A DNA stretch of 56,225 bases from Enterobacteriaceae bacterium UBA2655 (GCA_002359495.1 DENB01000054.1:1-56225), one strand, 5' to 3'; positions 1 through 12,481 are shown, numbered from the stretch's first letter. The notes: generated by a model not told the origin, from the sequence alone. Numbers and translations: made by a program.

Positions 1-682
1 CGTCGAGCTTTGCGCGTCGCCGCGGGAAGGCGGCCTGACGCCGTCCGCAGGCATGCTGGAGGCGGCGCGGCGCGAGCTGACCCTCGCCGTTCACCCTATC
101 GTTCGGCCGCGCGGCGGCGATTTTTGCTACACCGCGCGCGAATTCGAGGCGATGAAGGCGGACGTTATCCGCATCCGCGAGCTGGGTTTTCCCGGGCTGG
201 TGATCGGCATGCTCGATGAAGATGGGCATATCGATCATCCGCGGATGCAGCAGATCATGACATTGTGCGAGGGGATGGCGGTGACCTTTCATCGCGCCTT
301 CGACCTCTGCCATAGTCCGAAACGCGCGCTGAAGGAGTTGACCAGCTTGGGTATCGCGCGCATCCTGACGTCAGGGCAGCAGCAGAGCGCGGAAAACGGA
401 ATTGCATTATTGCGGGAACTTAATGAACTCAGCGCGGGTCCAATCATTATGGCTGGCGCAGGAGTGCGGGTTAGCAACCTGCAGAAGTTTCTTGATAGCG
501 GAATTAAAGAGGTACACAGCTCCGCAAGCCGCCTTGTTCATTCTCCTATGCGTTACCGTAAAGCCGGTGTCTCCATGTGTTCCGAAGCCGAAACGGATGA
601 ATTCAGCCGCTACTGCGTGGATAGTGATGTGGTGGAAGCCATGAAAAGCGTGATGCAGATGAACCCTGACCGCAGGGCCTGA
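1..682 (+). CDS. cutC: Copper homeostasis protein CutC, 3' part
   Basis: The gene is cut by the window start; the reading frame is open from base 2 and its first residues ([15 protein letters not shown]) already match the CutC N-terminal region, so only about 20 residues are missing. CutC is a cytoplasmic TIM-barrel protein linked to copper homeostasis; its biochemical role is not settled. Recognisable family blocks are [41 protein letters not shown] and IIMAGAGVR, ending with the EVHSSA and SPMRYR blocks. An ATG at 53 inside the frame is not the start. A terminator follows at 742. Identification is firm; function is known only as well as the family is. Confidence 0.95.
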   Translation, partial: VELCASPREGGLTPSAGMLEAARRELTLAVHPIVRPRGGDFCYTAREFEAMKADVIRIRELGFPGLVIGMLDEDGHIDHPRMQQIMTLCEGMAVTFHRAFDLCHSPKRALKELTSLGIARILTSGQQQSAENGIALLRELNELSAGPIIMAGAGVRVSNLQKFLDSGIKEVHSSASRLVHSPMRYRKAGVSMCSEAETDEFSRYCVDSDVVEAMKSVMQMNPDRRA

Positions 683-741
683 TCGCCAATGATTTTGCCG
701 CGCAGCACGCCGAAAACCGACGTGATGTTTGCCTGTACCAA

Positions 742-769
742 ACCCCAGCCCCTTGCTGGGGTATTTTTT
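742..769 (+). terminator. Rho-independent terminator after cutC
   Basis: Eight-base stem ACCCCAGC / GCTGGGGT around a five-base loop, followed by ATTTTTT. It closes the cutC transcript. Confidence 0.8.
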
Positions 770-848
770 GTCTGTTTGCCGGCGCCGACCGCCATGCCGG
801 AGCAGAAGCGGTTACACTTAATTCATCTCCCATTTACGGACGCCTACC

Positions 849-1691
849 ATGAAACGCCTGATTGCGCTGGCTTTGACGACCTTGACGGCCAGCTTCGCCA
901 GTGACAGCATTTTTGCCGCCGGCTGCGGTCCGCAAAGCCAGGCGATCGCCAACAGCAACAGCTGGATTATGCTGGGCGGCAACGCCAAAGGGGCGGTGCG
1001 CCAGGTGATTGCCGGCGAATTCGGCAAAGATGTCAATTCGCAAAGAAGAGTACTGGGCCAGTTCGATCCCTGCGGCGATTTGATGGTCGCCGATGTCAGC
1101 TACGATAAGGTTGAGAGAAGCGTTAAGCTGAGCATGGAGCAACATATCGCCCGTGTGCAGGGCGGCTGGGTGGCGGAGTACGCCTGGCTGGTGAAGGTGA
1201 CGAAGCAGGGCAAAGAGGTGGTGGTGGATAACCGGCAGGGCACCATTAACTGGCAGATGGGACGCCGGGGCAACATCGTCAGCGCTTCGGATAAGTTCAC
1301 TAACATGGGCAAAAGCGGCTTCACCGATACTACCTATCGCTATGACAAACAGTTCCGCCTGGAGAAAAGCGTTTCGCGCGGCACGGACGAGATGACCAAC
1401 GGCGAAAACCACTACCGCTGGAATCCGCAGGGGTTGATGATCAGCACCACCTCGTCGCGCGGCAAAGATACCTATACCTATGATGACCAGTTTCGCGAGC
1501 TGCGCCTTGACGGTCGCGCCAGCACGCCGGTCAGCACCATTCGCTCGGTAGGCGAATGTCAGCTATGGGATGAGGTGGGCAACTGTACGCTGAGCTATCT
1601 GCACGAAACGGAAGTGTTTGAGCTGGGCACCATCGAGCGCCATCTCAGCTCGGCCTACAAGTACGAATACTGGGATCGGCCGACCGAGTAA
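849..1691 (+). CDS. Secreted protein with YD-like repeats, function unknown
   Basis: I do not recognise this 280-residue protein as a named family. It has a Sec signal peptide (MKRLIALALTTLTASFASDS, likely cleaved after IFA near residue 23), so the product should be periplasmic or surface exposed. There are cysteines at both ends (GCGPQ near the new N-terminus, GECQLWDEVGNCTL near the C-terminus) that could form disulfides. The second half has tyrosine-aspartate repeats (TTYRYDKQFRLEKS, NHYRWNPQGLM, DTYTYDDQFREL) like the YD repeats of RHS or wall-associated proteins, but far too few for a toxin shell. It stands alone between two hairpins, convergent with gldA. E. coli has no counterpart at this position as far as I recall. 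Confidence 0.75.
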   Translation: MKRLIALALTTLTASFASDSIFAAGCGPQSQAIANSNSWIMLGGNAKGAVRQVIAGEFGKDVNSQRRVLGQFDPCGDLMVADVSYDKVERSVKLSMEQHIARVQGGWVAEYAWLVKVTKQGKEVVVDNRQGTINWQMGRRGNIVSASDKFTNMGKSGFTDTTYRYDKQFRLEKSVSRGTDEMTNGENHYRWNPQGLMISTTSSRGKDTYTYDDQFRELRLDGRASTPVSTIRSVGECQLWDEVGNCTLSYLHETEVFELGTIERHLSSAYKYEYWDRPTE

Positions 1692-1692
1692 A

Positions 1693-1720
1693 GCGGGACG
1701 GCTTCAGCCGTCCCGCCGCC
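1693..1720. terminator. Hairpin between convergent genes
   Basis: Perfect ten-base stem GCGGGACGGC / GCCGTCCCGC with a TTCA loop, located between the stop of the secreted protein and the stop of gldA. On the minus strand it is followed by only TTTA, so it is a weak or factor-assisted terminator, probably working for both strands. Confidence 0.5.
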
Positions 1721-1722
1721 GG

Positions 1723-2820
1723 TTATTTCACCGTCTTGCTGAAAGCGTCCACCGCCAGAATGGCGTTGGCGATATCTTCCGCCGACAGGTTAGGGTTCAG
1801 GTTTTTCAGCGTATCCCCTTCGCTGTTCGCCAGTTCGCCCACCTTCACCAGGTTTTCCCAGCTCTCGTTTTCCAGATGCAGCTCCTGCAGGGTGGTCGGC
1901 ATCTTGATCGAGCGATAGAAGCGGATGTAGCGCGCGATCTCTTCATCGGGACGGTTTTCCAGCACCATCTGCGTCAGAGTGCCGTAAGCGACTTTCTCCC
2001 CGTGCGTTAAATGATGGATATCGCCGTCAACCGCGGTAAAGCCGTTATGAATCGCGTGCGCGCCCGCGAGGCCGGCGTTTTCAAAGCCCAGTCCCGAGAG
2101 CAGGGTATTGGCTTCCACCACGGCTTCCACCGCAGGCGTCACGCGCTTCTGCTCGACGGCGGTATAGGCGCTGTAACCCCAGGTCAGCAGCGTCTCTTCG
2201 CAGGCGCGGGCGATCGCCATGCCGGCGATGGTGGGATCGCCGTTGACCATTGATTTGGCGTGAGAACGCAGCACCGCCTGCGCTTCTACCCAGGTCGCCA
2301 GCCCGTCGGCGATGCCGGAGGCGAACAGGCGCACCGGCGCGCTGGCGCAGACGGCGGTATCCACCAGCACCAGATCGGGATTTTTACTGTAGAAACGGTA
2401 GCTTTCAAACACGCCGCTGTCGGAGTAGATTACGGAGAGGGCGCTGCACGGGGCGTCGGTCGACGCGACGGTCGGCACGATCGCGACCGGCTGTTTCAGC
2501 TCGTCGGCGACCGCCTTAACAGTATCCAGCGTTTTACCGCCGCCGAGACCGACGACGATATCGCAACCCTGTTCCTGCGCCAGCTTGGTTAGGCGGGAAA
2601 TTTCATTGCCGGAGGCTTCGCCGTTAAACTGCTGATAGTGAAATTCGATATTGGCGGCTTTCAACGTCTGTGCGGCGCGTTCGCCAATCAGCTTCCAGAC
2701 AATCTCATCGGCGACGAGAAAGGCGCGGCTGCCCATCTCGGCAAGGTACTGACCCAGCTCATCCAGCACGCCTGCGCCCTGAACATATTTCCGTGGTGAA
2801 GAGAAAATAAACTTACTCAT
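1723..2820 (-). CDS. gldA: Glycerol dehydrogenase
   Basis: NAD-dependent, zinc-binding glycerol dehydrogenase of the iron-containing alcohol dehydrogenase superfamily; it interconverts glycerol and dihydroxyacetone in the cytoplasm. The 365-residue length is usual. The nucleotide site shows as VVGLGGGKTLDTVKAVAD (about 88-107), and the metal ligands as the Asp of SGIADGLATW and the His of AGAHAIHNGF and of HHLTHGEKVAYG. The ATG at 2820 follows a good ribosome binding site (AAGGAG). The gene is divergent from a LysE-type exporter and shares with it a 170-bp region carrying a perfect inverted repeat at 2927. In E. coli gldA lies elsewhere, so this is a location difference. Confidence 0.95.
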   Translation of the reverse strand: MSKFIFSSPRKYVQGAGVLDELGQYLAEMGSRAFLVADEIVWKLIGERAAQTLKAANIEFHYQQFNGEASGNEISRLTKLAQEQGCDIVVGLGGGKTLDTVKAVADELKQPVAIVPTVASTDAPCSALSVIYSDSGVFESYRFYSKNPDLVLVDTAVCASAPVRLFASGIADGLATWVEAQAVLRSHAKSMVNGDPTIAGMAIARACEETLLTWGYSAYTAVEQKRVTPAVEAVVEANTLLSGLGFENAGLAGAHAIHNGFTAVDGDIHHLTHGEKVAYGTLTQMVLENRPDEEIARYIRFYRSIKMPTTLQELHLENESWENLVKVGELANSEGDTLKNLNPNLSAEDIANAILAVDAFSKTVK

Positions 2821-2926
2821 AACCTCGACTCCTTAGGTGAATAAAAATTGTCGGCCTGACTCATCCTGGCACAATGCCGGAGTTTCACTTTAGCGAATAC
2901 TGGCAGATTGCGAACAATTCTCATTT

Positions 2927-2943
2927 GATAACATTTTGTTATC
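2927..2943. promoter_or_regulatory. Perfect inverted repeat, possible operator
   Basis: GATAACATTTTGTTATC has seven-base arms around a TTT centre. It lies in the gldA / exporter divergent region, just upstream of a possible exporter -10 (TATAGT, 2968-2973), where a repressor would meet the -35 region. No regulator gene is adjacent, and I do not recognise the site as a known regulon motif. Confidence 0.45.
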
Positions 2944-3000
2944 CTCGTTTTAACCTCTATAGCCTGGTATAGTACGGATAAATTTTTCAGGAAGATGACG

Positions 3001-3624
3001 ATGACCGCGACGCTGCTCTCTTTTCTTTTTGCCATTATCATTCTGACCGTCACCCCCGGCTTTGATACCGCCCTGGTGCTGCGCACCTCGGCGGCGCAGG
3101 GCTGGCGTCGCGCCAGCGCCACCGCGTTCGGCGTTACGCTGGGCTGCCTGCTGTGGGGCGTCGCCGTCGGCGCGGGGTTAGGCGCGCTGCTGCTGGCGTC
3201 GGAAATGGCCTATAACCTGCTGAAATGGATCGGCGCGGCTTATCTGCTCTGGCTCGGGATCAACCTGTTGCTGAAGCCCCGTCCGGCGCTGCAAAACGCC
3301 AGCGGTGAAGCGGGCGCGCAGGGCGGCTACCTGGCGTTTTTCAGTCGTGGGCTGCTAGGGAATATGCTGAATCCCAAGGTCGGGGTGTTTTACGTCACCT
3401 TTCTGCCGCAGTTTATTCCGGCAGGCGCCTCGGTGCCTTTATGGTGCAGCCTGATGGCCTTGACGCACATGCTGATCGGTTTGATCTGGAATGCGCTGCT
3501 GATTGCGGGCAGCCGCTATTTCGCCCGGCAGCTGCGGCAGCCGGGCGTGGTGAAAGTAATGGATCGCGTAACGGGATGCGTGTTTATCGGCTTTGCGGCG
3601 AAACTGGCGTTGTCGCGCCGCTAA
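3001..3624 (+). CDS. LysE/RhtB-family amino-acid exporter
   Basis: Inner-membrane exporter of the LysE/RhtB family, 207 residues with about six hydrophobic segments. Family marks are the N-terminal TPGFDTALVLRTSAAQGWRRA (commonly TPGP in the family), the central ARG-type segment FFSRGLLGNMLNPKVGVFYVTFLPQF and the hydrophobic C-terminal helix. The substrate cannot be read from the sequence; amino acids or small metabolites are usual. Two in-frame ATGs exist at 2995 and 3001; the AGGAAG ribosome binding site directly touches the first, so the second, with six bases of spacing, is preferred. It is transcribed divergently from gldA and converges on cmoB four bases after its stop. Confidence 0.85.
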   Translation: MTATLLSFLFAIIILTVTPGFDTALVLRTSAAQGWRRASATAFGVTLGCLLWGVAVGAGLGALLLASEMAYNLLKWIGAAYLLWLGINLLLKPRPALQNASGEAGAQGGYLAFFSRGLLGNMLNPKVGVFYVTFLPQFIPAGASVPLWCSLMALTHMLIGLIWNALLIAGSRYFARQLRQPGVVKVMDRVTGCVFIGFAAKLALSRR

Positions 3625-3627
3625 GCG

Positions 3628-5354
<1,727 letters not shown>

Positions 5355-5393
5355 CTATTCTGGCAGAAAGCGCCGCCTGCTGCACCCTTTCAC

Positions 5394-5789
5394 TCAGTGC
5401 AGCGTCAACACCAGCTCCCAGGGCAGATAGATCAGATTAAACACCACCATGCCGCACAGGGAAAACAGCGTCAGCATCATGCCGTATCGACGTAAGCGCA
5501 TCTGGCTGTGGCGCAGGCCGTGAATATGGATCAGACGCGCGATAAAAAACAGCAGGCCGGTCAGATGCAGCATCCAGATGTCCGCGCCGTTCATCTCCAT
5601 CACCACCAGCAGCAACAGGGCCAGCGGAACCGTTTCGATGGCGTTGCCGTGGATGCGAATCGCCATTTGCAGATCGTAAAAACCGCCGTCTCCGTGCGCC
5701 ACACGGTATTGTCGGCGGAAACGTACAACATTCAGGGCCAGCTTCATGACGAGCAGGGCGCCAAACACAACGTAAAGGGCGCTGACCAT
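5394..5789 (-). CDS. yecN: MAPEG-family membrane protein YecN
   Basis: A 131-residue inner-membrane protein of the MAPEG family (membrane-associated proteins in eicosanoid and glutathione metabolism), with four hydrophobic helices: MVSALYVVFGALLVMKLAL, the VPLALLLLVVMEM stretch, HLTGLLFFIARLIHIHG and LFSLCGMVVFNLIYLPWEL. The family mark FYDLQMAIRIHGNAIETVP (about 37-55), with RxxxNxxE-like spacing, is present. Similarity to E. coli YecN runs along the whole length. No substrate is known. It sits between yecE and cmoA on the same strand. Confidence 0.9.
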   Translation of the reverse strand: MVSALYVVFGALLVMKLALNVVRFRRQYRVAHGDGGFYDLQMAIRIHGNAIETVPLALLLLVVMEMNGADIWMLHLTGLLFFIARLIHIHGLRHSQMRLRRYGMMLTLFSLCGMVVFNLIYLPWELVLTLH

Positions 5790-5883
5790 CAGGCACTCCA
5801 GGAAAAATTCGGGCAGTGGCTATCATAGCGGCGAAAAGCGGCGCTGTCCCGCCCGGCGGCGCGATCGCTCAGGAAATGCGCGT

Positions 5884-6705
5884 TCAGAACAGCGCGCTCT
5901 GCTGCGGCCAGTCGGGCATCGCGCCGAGGTCGGGCGCGATCTGCCGCAGCTGTGGCCAGAGCGCCTGCACTAAAGGAAACACCTGGCCCATGTCTGGCGT
6001 ATGGATAAACAGCATCGGCGCGCTCTCTTGTTGCCACTCGGCCAGTTTGCCGAGCCAGGCCTGAAACAGCGGCACGCTCTCATCCACGCTGTCGCTGCCA
6101 ATAAAGCGCACCATCGGCTGGCTGCCGGTGCGCACCGCATGCGGCGGCACGCGCGGCTTCTTGCTGCGCGCGTCGATCGCGGCGGGGCTTTGCGAACGCG
6201 AGGCGTGAACCGGTCTGCTGTCCAGGATCACCCGATTTATTCCTCTTTCCTGCAGGCCGCGATTCAGCGCGCGTTCCGCTTCGCCTTTGGCGAAAAAAGC
6301 GAGATGCCGCACCTCCACGCCATAGGCGAAGCGGCGCGGCAGCCCGTCGAGAAAAGGCCAGAGCGCCGTCAGCTGAGCGGGGGAGAAGGCGGCAGGCAAT
6401 TGCAGCCAATATTGCCCGATGCGATCGGCCAGCGGATCCAGGGTGCGGAAAAAATCCGCCAGCAGGTCGTCGGTATGTTGCAGCCCCGATTGATGGCTGA
6501 TGGTGGCCGGAAACTTAAAGCAGAAGCGGAAATGTGCGTCGGTCATGTCGCGCCAGCGCAGCACCGTCTCCATTTTCGGCACGGAATAGAGCGTGGTGTT
6601 GCCCTCGACGCAGTTGAAATAGCGCGCGTAGTCCGCGAGGGTTTCCAGCCCAAGCCGTTTCCAGTGCGCATGTTGCCACTGAGGCAAACCGATACGGATG
6701 GTCAC
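5884..6705 (-). CDS. yecE: DUF72 family protein YecE
   Basis: A 273-residue cytoplasmic protein of the DUF72 family (a TIM-barrel-like fold), close to E. coli YecE in length and order. Typical blocks are the start IRIGLPQWQHAHWKRLG, YFNCVEGNTTLYSVP, FCFKFPATISH and YGVEVRHLAFF. Its biochemical function is not known. In E. coli the isochorismatase-like gene yecD lies between yecE and aspS; it is absent here, and yecE diverges directly from aspS. The ATG at 6705 fits the family start. Confidence 0.92.
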   Translation of the reverse strand: MTIRIGLPQWQHAHWKRLGLETLADYARYFNCVEGNTTLYSVPKMETVLRWRDMTDAHFRFCFKFPATISHQSGLQHTDDLLADFFRTLDPLADRIGQYWLQLPAAFSPAQLTALWPFLDGLPRRFAYGVEVRHLAFFAKGEAERALNRGLQERGINRVILDSRPVHASRSQSPAAIDARSKKPRVPPHAVRTGSQPMVRFIGSDSVDESVPLFQAWLGKLAEWQQESAPMLFIHTPDMGQVFPLVQALWPQLRQIAPDLGAMPDWPQQSALF

Positions 6706-6848
6706 TCCTTCACTCCTGGCTCTCCGTTAAGGGGCAAATTACCCTGTATGTTAGCGCGATTAGCGCGGCAGCGAGGCATCGCGCGCGCAAACGGTGATGA
6801 AATGCGCGCTTTGGCGCGGCTCTACTTATCCTGGCTGCCTTTTTCCAT

Positions 6849-6854
6849 TATAAT
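6849..6854 (+). promoter_or_regulatory. Likely aspS -10 box
   Basis: A perfect TATAAT about 85 bases before aspS, inside the otherwise gene-free yecE-aspS gap. No good -35 hexamer lies 17 bases upstream (TTATCC is the best), so this is a probable but imperfect sigma-70 promoter. Confidence 0.5.
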
Positions 6855-6939
6855 GGCCGCCTTTTTTGCGGCAGCATCACAGAAGGTTATGCGGCCGGAT
6901 GCTGCCAGGCTGCAGCGGCGAAGTTAAAAGGATAGCGTT

Positions 6940-8732
<1,793 letters not shown>

Positions 8733-8733
<1 letters not shown>

Positions 8734-9164
8734 TGACTTATAAGCACCCTGTTTCGGTATTGGTGGTGATTTTCGCGCGCGATACCGGCCGGGTGCTGAT
8801 GTTGCAGCGGCGCGACGATACGGCGTTCTGGCAGTCGGTCACCGGCAGTCTGGAAGTCGGCGAAACGCCGTTGCAGGCGGCGCAACGGGAAGTGATGGAA
8901 GAGCTGGCGATTGATGTGGCGGCGGAGCGGTTAACCGTCGAGGATTGCGAACGGCAAATCGAGTTCGAAATCTTTGCGCATTATCGCCATCGCTACGCGC
9001 CGGGCGTGACGCATAACCGCGAGCACTGGTTTCGCCTGGCGCTGCCCGCCGAGCGCGACGTGCTCCTGACGGAGCATCTCGCCGCGCGCTGGCTGCCGCC
9101 TGCCGAGGCCGCCGCGTTAACCAAGTCCTGGAGTAATCGCCAGGCGATTGAGGAGTTTATCTGA
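8733..9164 (+). CDS. nudB: Dihydroneopterin triphosphate pyrophosphatase
   Basis: Nudix hydrolase that removes pyrophosphate from dihydroneopterin triphosphate, the second step of folate synthesis, and can act on some dNTPs. The Nudix box is complete: GSLEVGETPLQAAQREVMEE (GX5EX7REUXEE), about residues 38-57. The 143-residue length is a few residues below the E. coli protein. Its ATG shares one base with the aspS stop codon, so it is expressed from the aspS transcript. Specificity is assigned from synteny and overall likeness rather than from the box alone. Confidence 0.92.
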
Positions 9165-9299
9165 CAGCCGATGCGGGCGCGTTTTTACCGCCCGATCCCG
9201 GATATATTTCCCAATAAACGAACGGAAACCGTAAAAGTTGCCGTTCAGCACTCAGAACGGACGTTGACGCCCGGATAAAACGCGTCAGCGTCGCACTAA

Positions 9300-9420
9300 A
9301 AAGTCAGGCGTAATCGGCGCCGCGAGGTTGTTCGCTGCCAGCGCGCAGCAACCGGAGCGTACTTTTGTACGTGAGGTTGCGGGCACTGCCGGCGGATAAG
9401 GTCGCAAGCAAGATAGCCTG
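9300..9420 (+). repeat. Structured intergenic element before yebC
   Basis: The 285-base nudB-yebC gap contains a nested inverted repeat: GCAACC (9348-9353) pairs with GGTTGC (9375-9380), and inside it CGTAC (9358-9362) pairs with GTACG (9367-9371) around TTTT. The outer flanks continue as a bulged, partly complementary stem. The layout is like that of ERIC-type intergenic elements, but the sequence does not match the ERIC consensus I know, and no second copy was seen in the window. Confidence 0.5.
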
Positions 9421-9449
9421 GACGATGCCAGGATCGGAGAAAATATCAG

Positions 9450-10193
9450 ATGGCGGGACACAGTAAGTGGGCGAACACCAAGCACCGCAAAGCGGCGCAG
9501 GATGCTAAACGCGGTAAAATCTTTACCAAAATCATTCGTGAGCTGGTGACGGCGGCGAAGTTGGGCGGCGGCGACGCCAGCTCTAACCCGCGCCTGCGCG
9601 CGGCGATGGATAAAGCGCTGTCGAACAACATGACGCGCGACACCATGGATCGCGCCATCGCCCGCGGCGTGGGCGGCGACGACAACTCCAACATGGAAAC
9701 CATCATCTATGAAGGTTACGGCCCGGGCGGCACCGCCATTATGGTGGAGTGCCTGAGCGACAACCGTAACCGTACCGTTTCCGAAGTGCGTCACGCCTTC
9801 ACCAAAACCGGCGGCAACCTCGGCACTGACGGTTCCGTTAGCTACCTGTTCAGCAAAAAAGGGGTCATCTCTTTCGCGCCGGGCCAGGATGAAGACAGCC
9901 TGATGGAAGCGGCGCTGGAAGCCGGGGCGGAAGATGTGGTGACCTATGACGACGGCGCCATCGACATCTTTACCGCCTGGGAAGATCTGGGCGCGGTAAA
10001 AGATGCGCTTGATGCGGCCGGACTCAAGGCGGAAGGCGCGGAAGTCTCCATGATCCCGTCGACCAAAGCGGAAATGGACGAGGAGACCGCGCCGAAGCTG
10101 CTGCGTCTCATCGATATGCTGGAAGACTGCGACGACGTGCAGGAAGTTTACCACAATGGTGAAATTTCCGACGAGGTGGCGGCGACGCTGTAA
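9450..10193 (+). CDS. yebC: YebC/PmpR family regulatory protein
   Basis: A 247-residue member of the YebC (TACO1) family. Members have been described as DNA-binding regulators and, more recently, as factors helping ribosomes pass difficult sequences. The hallmark start [22 protein letters not shown] is perfect, followed by [24 protein letters not shown] and the acidic C-terminal part ending [11 protein letters not shown]. It is followed by ruvC with a 34-base gap, the usual Enterobacterales order, and the two probably share a transcript. The long structured leader before it could affect its expression. Confidence 0.95.
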   Translation: MAGHSKWANTKHRKAAQDAKRGKIFTKIIRELVTAAKLGGGDASSNPRLRAAMDKALSNNMTRDTMDRAIARGVGGDDNSNMETIIYEGYGPGGTAIMVECLSDNRNRTVSEVRHAFTKTGGNLGTDGSVSYLFSKKGVISFAPGQDEDSLMEAALEAGAEDVVTYDDGAIDIFTAWEDLGAVKDALDAAGLKAEGAEVSMIPSTKAEMDEETAPKLLRLIDMLEDCDDVQEVYHNGEISDEVAATL

Positions 10194-10227
10194 TGGCCTA
10201 TGCCCACTTGCCCGCCGGAGGCGCTGC

Positions 10228-10755
10228 ATGGCGATAATTCTGGGCATCGACCCTGGCTCGCGCATTACCGGCTACGGCGTGATCCGGCAAACCGGCCGCC
10301 AGCTGACCTACCTCGGCAGCGGCTGTATCCGCACCAACGTGACCGATCTGCCGTCGCGCCTGAAGCTGATCTACGCGGGCGTGACGGAGATCATCACCCA
10401 GTTCTCGCCCGACTATTTCGCCATCGAACAGGTGTTTATGGCGAAAAATGCCGATTCGGCGCTGAAGCTGGGACAGGCGCGCGGCGCGGCGATCGTCGCG
10501 GCGGTCAACCTGGAGCTGCCGGTCTTTGAATACGCGGCGCGACAGGTGAAGCAGAGCGTTGTGGGGATTGGCAGCGCAGAGAAAAGCCAGGTGCAGCACA
10601 TGGTGCGCACCCTGCTAAAACTGCCCGCCAATCCGCAGGCGGACGCCGCGGATGCGCTCGCCATCGCCATCACGCATTGTCATGTCAGTCAAAACGCCAG
10701 CCGCATGAGCGACAGCAAACTGACCCTGACGCGCGGGCGGCTGCGCTCCGGCTAG
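10228..10755 (+). CDS. ruvC: Holliday junction endonuclease RuvC
   Basis: Dimeric resolvase that cuts Holliday junctions after RuvAB branch migration. The 175-residue protein starts at the ATG before [16 protein letters not shown], preceded by a GGAGG-type site; a longer frame overlapping yebC lacks family similarity. Acidic active-site residues are visible: Asp8 in LGIDPG, the Glu of FAIEQVF, and the two Asp of [13 protein letters not shown]. The C-terminus [15 protein letters not shown] extends slightly beyond the core. In E. coli yebB lies between ruvC and ruvA; here only 98 bases with the LexA box and ruvAB promoter separate them. Confidence 0.97.
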   Translation: MAIILGIDPGSRITGYGVIRQTGRQLTYLGSGCIRTNVTDLPSRLKLIYAGVTEIITQFSPDYFAIEQVFMAKNADSALKLGQARGAAIVAAVNLELPVFEYAARQVKQSVVGIGSAEKSQVQHMVRTLLKLPANPQADAADALAIAITHCHVSQNASRMSDSKLTLTRGRLRSG

Positions 10756-10782
10756 GCGGTCGCGCGGCAACAGGTTGTTTTC

Positions 10783-10810
10783 AGGCTGGATATTCATCCA
10801 GCCTTTTTTA
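10783..10810 (+). terminator. Terminator-like hairpin after ruvC, overlapping the LexA box
   Basis: Nine-base stem AGGCTGGAT / ATCCAGCCT with an ATTC loop and a run of six T. The one palindrome appears to serve as RNA terminator for ruvC and as DNA operator for ruvAB. Confidence 0.6.
10786..10801. promoter_or_regulatory. LexA box controlling ruvAB
   Basis: CTGGATATTCATCCAG is a CTG-N10-CAG palindrome that differs little from the SOS box I recall for E. coli ruvA. It covers the -35 region of a probable promoter whose -10 is TATAAA at 10814-10819. The same inverted repeat (AGGCTGGAT / ATCCAGCCT) followed by TTTTTT can also fold as a terminator for ruvC. Confidence 0.8.
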
Positions 10811-10853
10811 TGTTATAAATCCAGCCTCACTCTTATTTTAAGGAAGCTTTCAG

Positions 10854-11468
10854 GTGATAGGTCGTTTACGTGGCAACATTCTGGAAAAACAGCCGCCGCT
10901 GGTGTTGATTGAAGCGAATGGCGTGGGTTACGAAGTGCATATGCCGATGACCTGTTTCTATGAGCTGCCTGAACTCAACCAGGAAGCCGTGATTTTTACC
11001 CAGTTCGTGGTGCGCGAAGACGCTCAGCTGCTGTTCGGCTTTAACAGCAAGCAGGAGCGCGCGCTGTTTCGCGAGCTGATCAAGGTGAACGGCGTCGGGC
11101 CGAAGCTGGCGCTGGCGATCCTTTCCGGCATGTCGGCGCAGCAGTTTGTTACCGCCGTGGAACGCGAAGAGATTTCCACCCTGGTGAAGCTGCCGGGCGT
11201 GGGCAAGAAAACCGCCGAGCGCCTGGTGGTTGAGATGAAAGATCGTTTCAAAGGCATGCATGGCGATCTGTTCGGCGGCGACGCCGCCTTTACGCTCACC
11301 GCGCCTTCCGAAGCCCCGGCCGGCAACGACGCCGAGGCTGAAGCGGTTGCGGCGCTGGTGGCGCTGGGTTATAAACCGCAGGAAGCCAGCCGAATGATCA
11401 GCAAGGTTGGCCGTCCCGACGCGGATTGTGAGACATTGATTCGCGAAGCGCTGCGCGCCGCCATCTGA
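10854..11468 (+). CDS. ruvA: Holliday junction branch migration protein RuvA
   Basis: RuvA tetramers bind the four-way junction and load the RuvB motor. The 204-residue protein begins with GTG, as in E. coli ([20 protein letters not shown]), after TAAGGAAG. Domain order is an OB fold (1-64), two helix-hairpin-helix motifs ([15 protein letters not shown] and [19 protein letters not shown], about 75-130), an acidic flexible linker and a C-terminal three-helix domain ([20 protein letters not shown]) that contacts RuvB. It is in an operon with ruvB, eight bases downstream, under the LexA box at 10786, so it is SOS inducible. Confidence 0.97.
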   Translation: MIGRLRGNILEKQPPLVLIEANGVGYEVHMPMTCFYELPELNQEAVIFTQFVVREDAQLLFGFNSKQERALFRELIKVNGVGPKLALAILSGMSAQQFVTAVEREEISTLVKLPGVGKKTAERLVVEMKDRFKGMHGDLFGGDAAFTLTAPSEAPAGNDAEAEAVAALVALGYKPQEASRMISKVGRPDADCETLIREALRAAI

Positions 11469-11476
11469 GGTAAAAC

Positions 11477-12481
11477 ATGATTGAAGCCGATCGCCTGGTT
11501 TCCGCCGGCACCATCAACGAAGAAGAGAGCCTCGACCGGGCTATCCGGCCGAAATTTCTCGAAGAGTATGTCGGCCAGCCGCAGGTACGCGAGCAGATGG
11601 AAATCTTCATCAAGGCCGCGAAAATGCGTGGGGACGCGCTGGATCATCTACTGATTTTCGGTCCGCCGGGCTTGGGTAAAACCACGCTGGCGAATATCGT
11701 CGCGAACGAAATGGGCGTGAATTTGCGCACCACTTCCGGCCCGGTGCTGGAGAAAGCAGGCGACCTCGCCGCGATGCTGACTAACCTTGAACCGCACGAC
11801 GTACTGTTTATCGACGAAATTCACCGCTTGTCGCCGGTGGTCGAAGAGGTGCTCTATCCGGCAATGGAAGATTACCAGCTGGATATCATGATTGGCGAAG
11901 GGCCGGCGGCGCGCTCGATTAAGCTCGACCTGCCTCCTTTTACGCTGATCGGCGCCACGACGCGCGCCGGTTCGTTGACCTCGCCGCTGCGCGATCGCTT
12001 CGGCATCGTGCAGCGCCTTGAGTTTTATAACGTGGCCGATTTGCAGCATATTGTCAGCCGCAGCGCGGACTGCCTGGGCTTAACCCTGAGCGCGGAAGGC
12101 GCGCATGAAGTGGCGCGTCGTTCACGCGGTACGCCGCGTATCGCCAACCGTCTGCTGCGCCGCGTGCGCGACTTTGCAGAAGTGCGGGCGTCGGGCGATA
12201 TGAGCGGCGAAGTGGCGGCTAACGCGCTGGATATGCTGAATGTCGACAGCGAAGGTTTCGATTACATGGATCGCAAGCTGTTGCTGGCGATAATCGACAA
12301 GTTTACCGGCGGTCCGGTCGGGCTGGATAACCTGGCGGCGGCTATCGGTGAAGAGCGAGAAACCATCGAAGATGTCATCGAGCCGTTTCTCATCCAGCAG
12401 GGCTTTATTCAGCGCACGCCGCGCGGCCGGATGGCGACGCAGCATGCGTTCCGTCATTTTGGACTGACGCGCGAAGAGTAA
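11477..12481 (+). CDS. ruvB: Holliday junction helicase RuvB
   Basis: Hexameric AAA+ ATPase that drives branch migration with RuvA. The 334 residues show Walker [10 protein letters not shown] (62-70), Walker [12 protein letters not shown] (about 108-118), sensor 1 LIGATTRAG and the arginine-finger region SPLRDRFG, then a winged-helix domain ending [13 protein letters not shown]. It follows ruvA closely and ends at a strong terminator. The downstream znu genes are on the other strand, so the operon stops here. Confidence 0.98.
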   Translation: MIEADRLVSAGTINEEESLDRAIRPKFLEEYVGQPQVREQMEIFIKAAKMRGDALDHLLIFGPPGLGKTTLANIVANEMGVNLRTTSGPVLEKAGDLAAMLTNLEPHDVLFIDEIHRLSPVVEEVLYPAMEDYQLDIMIGEGPAARSIKLDLPPFTLIGATTRAGSLTSPLRDRFGIVQRLEFYNVADLQHIVSRSADCLGLTLSAEGAHEVARRSRGTPRIANRLLRRVRDFAEVRASGDMSGEVAANALDMLNVDSEGFDYMDRKLLLAIIDKFTGGPVGLDNLAAAIGEERETIEDVIEPFLIQQGFIQRTPRGRMATQHAFRHFGLTREE

